Of a stretch of DNA of 5,180 bases, positions 4,901-5,180 are shown piece by piece. This stretch comes from Hellea balneolensis. GTDB taxonomy: Bacteria; Pseudomonadota; Alphaproteobacteria; Caulobacterales; Maricaulaceae. The position numbers and the translations under genes are program-made. Numbering within the stretch: the stretch's first letter is position 1; each line of letters begins with the position of its first letter. Under the pieces are notes generated by a model. It was not told where the DNA came from, did no database searches, and saw only the letters and a program-made list of their open reading frames with translations. The stretch covers positions 1-5,180 of the forward strand of contig QIKS01000072.1 of assembly GCA_003233025.1 (NCBI GenBank). Direction: 5' to 3'.

Positions 4901-5180
4901 ATGACAGATAAGACAACAACCCCAACCAGCGGGCGCGATTACCGCGAAACATTATTCCTTCCCAAGACCGATTTCCCTATGCGCGCCGGGCTGCCAAAAA
5001 AAGAACCTGAATGGCTGGCCCATTGGAATAAAATTGATCTGTATAACACCCTGCGCAAACAAAGCGCGGGACGAACAAAATATATCCTGCATGACGGCCC
5101 GCCCTATGCCAATGGTCATATCCATATCGGCACGGCCATGAATAAAATCCTCAAAGACATGGTGACCCGCGCCCACCAGA
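4901..5180 (+). CDS. ileS: Isoleucyl-tRNA synthetase, N-terminal part, runs off the right edge
   Basis: The first 93 codons of a class I aminoacyl-tRNA synthetase that charges tRNA-Ile. Diagnostic segments are [21 protein letters not shown] (12-32), [12 protein letters not shown] (37-48), [12 protein letters not shown] (61-72) and [13 protein letters not shown] (74-86), which closely follow IleS. The catalytic HIGH signature reads HIGT (75-78), with Thr in the last position; this may be a lineage variant. KMSKS, editing and zinc-binding regions lie outside the window. The start at 4901 gives the usual short N-terminal tail ([11 protein letters not shown]) before the conserved region. The upstream GTAAAGA is only a weak ribosome-binding site. 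The gene is divergent from the α/β-hydrolase gene. No T-box leader precedes it, as expected outside Gram-positive bacteria. Confidence 0.95.
   Translation, partial: MTDKTTTPTSGRDYRETLFLPKTDFPMRAGLPKKEPEWLAHWNKIDLYNTLRKQSAGRTKYILHDGPPYANGHIHIGTAMNKILKDMVTRAHQ

Noticed and set aside
4731..4952. Small minus-strand open frame spanning the ileS start
   Set aside because: It overlaps the ileS N-terminus and the intergenic hairpin, has no ribosome-binding site and no recognisable motif.

Overview
The window looks like a chromosomal segment of an alphaproteobacterium with moderate GC (hand counts of about 55% in ribF and 49% in the α/β-hydrolase gene). The main reason is the gene order HAD hydrolase (TIGR01459 type) - MaoC hydratase - ribF - ileS, a housekeeping neighbourhood familiar from alphaproteobacteria. 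The lineage is inferred from gene content and cannot be fixed more finely here. I see no mobile element, CRISPR array, tRNA or rRNA.

Left part (1-1506, minus strand): a methionine-biosynthesis operon read right to left. A SAM-I (S-box) riboswitch aptamer at 1382-1506 is followed by an intrinsic terminator hairpin (1349-1381). Next come metX (homoserine O-acyltransferase, 320-1306) and metB (cystathionine γ-synthase type, from 330 off the left edge), whose coding regions overlap by 11 bases. MetX activates homoserine and the MetB-type enzyme uses the acylhomoserine. The riboswitch should stop transcription when SAM, the end product of the pathway, is abundant. A 9-base stretch of the aptamer core (1423-1431) is perfectly complementary to leader sequence just upstream of the metX ribosome-binding site (1325-1333), which suggests a second conformational layer.

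Middle (1507-3949, plus strand): a divergent promoter region, then three closely spaced genes (gaps of 18 and 22 bases): a TIGR01459-type HAD-superfamily protein, a MaoC/PhaJ-like (R)-enoyl-CoA hydratase and ribF (riboflavin kinase/FAD synthetase). A clear hairpin plus T-tract terminator follows ribF.

Right part (3956-5180): a minus-strand α/β-hydrolase of lower GC sits between ribF and ileS. Its nucleophile elbow is atypical (GHSIA). It is divergent from ileS, of which only the N-terminal 93 codons are present. The 159-base gap between them carries a strong 14-bp inverted repeat immediately upstream of a candidate ileS promoter.

The most noteworthy item is the complete SAM-I riboswitch in front of metX-metB in this alphaproteobacterial-looking context, with its possible long-range alternative pairing. 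The protein-coding genes belong to known families, and I found no evidence of an entirely new multi-gene system.
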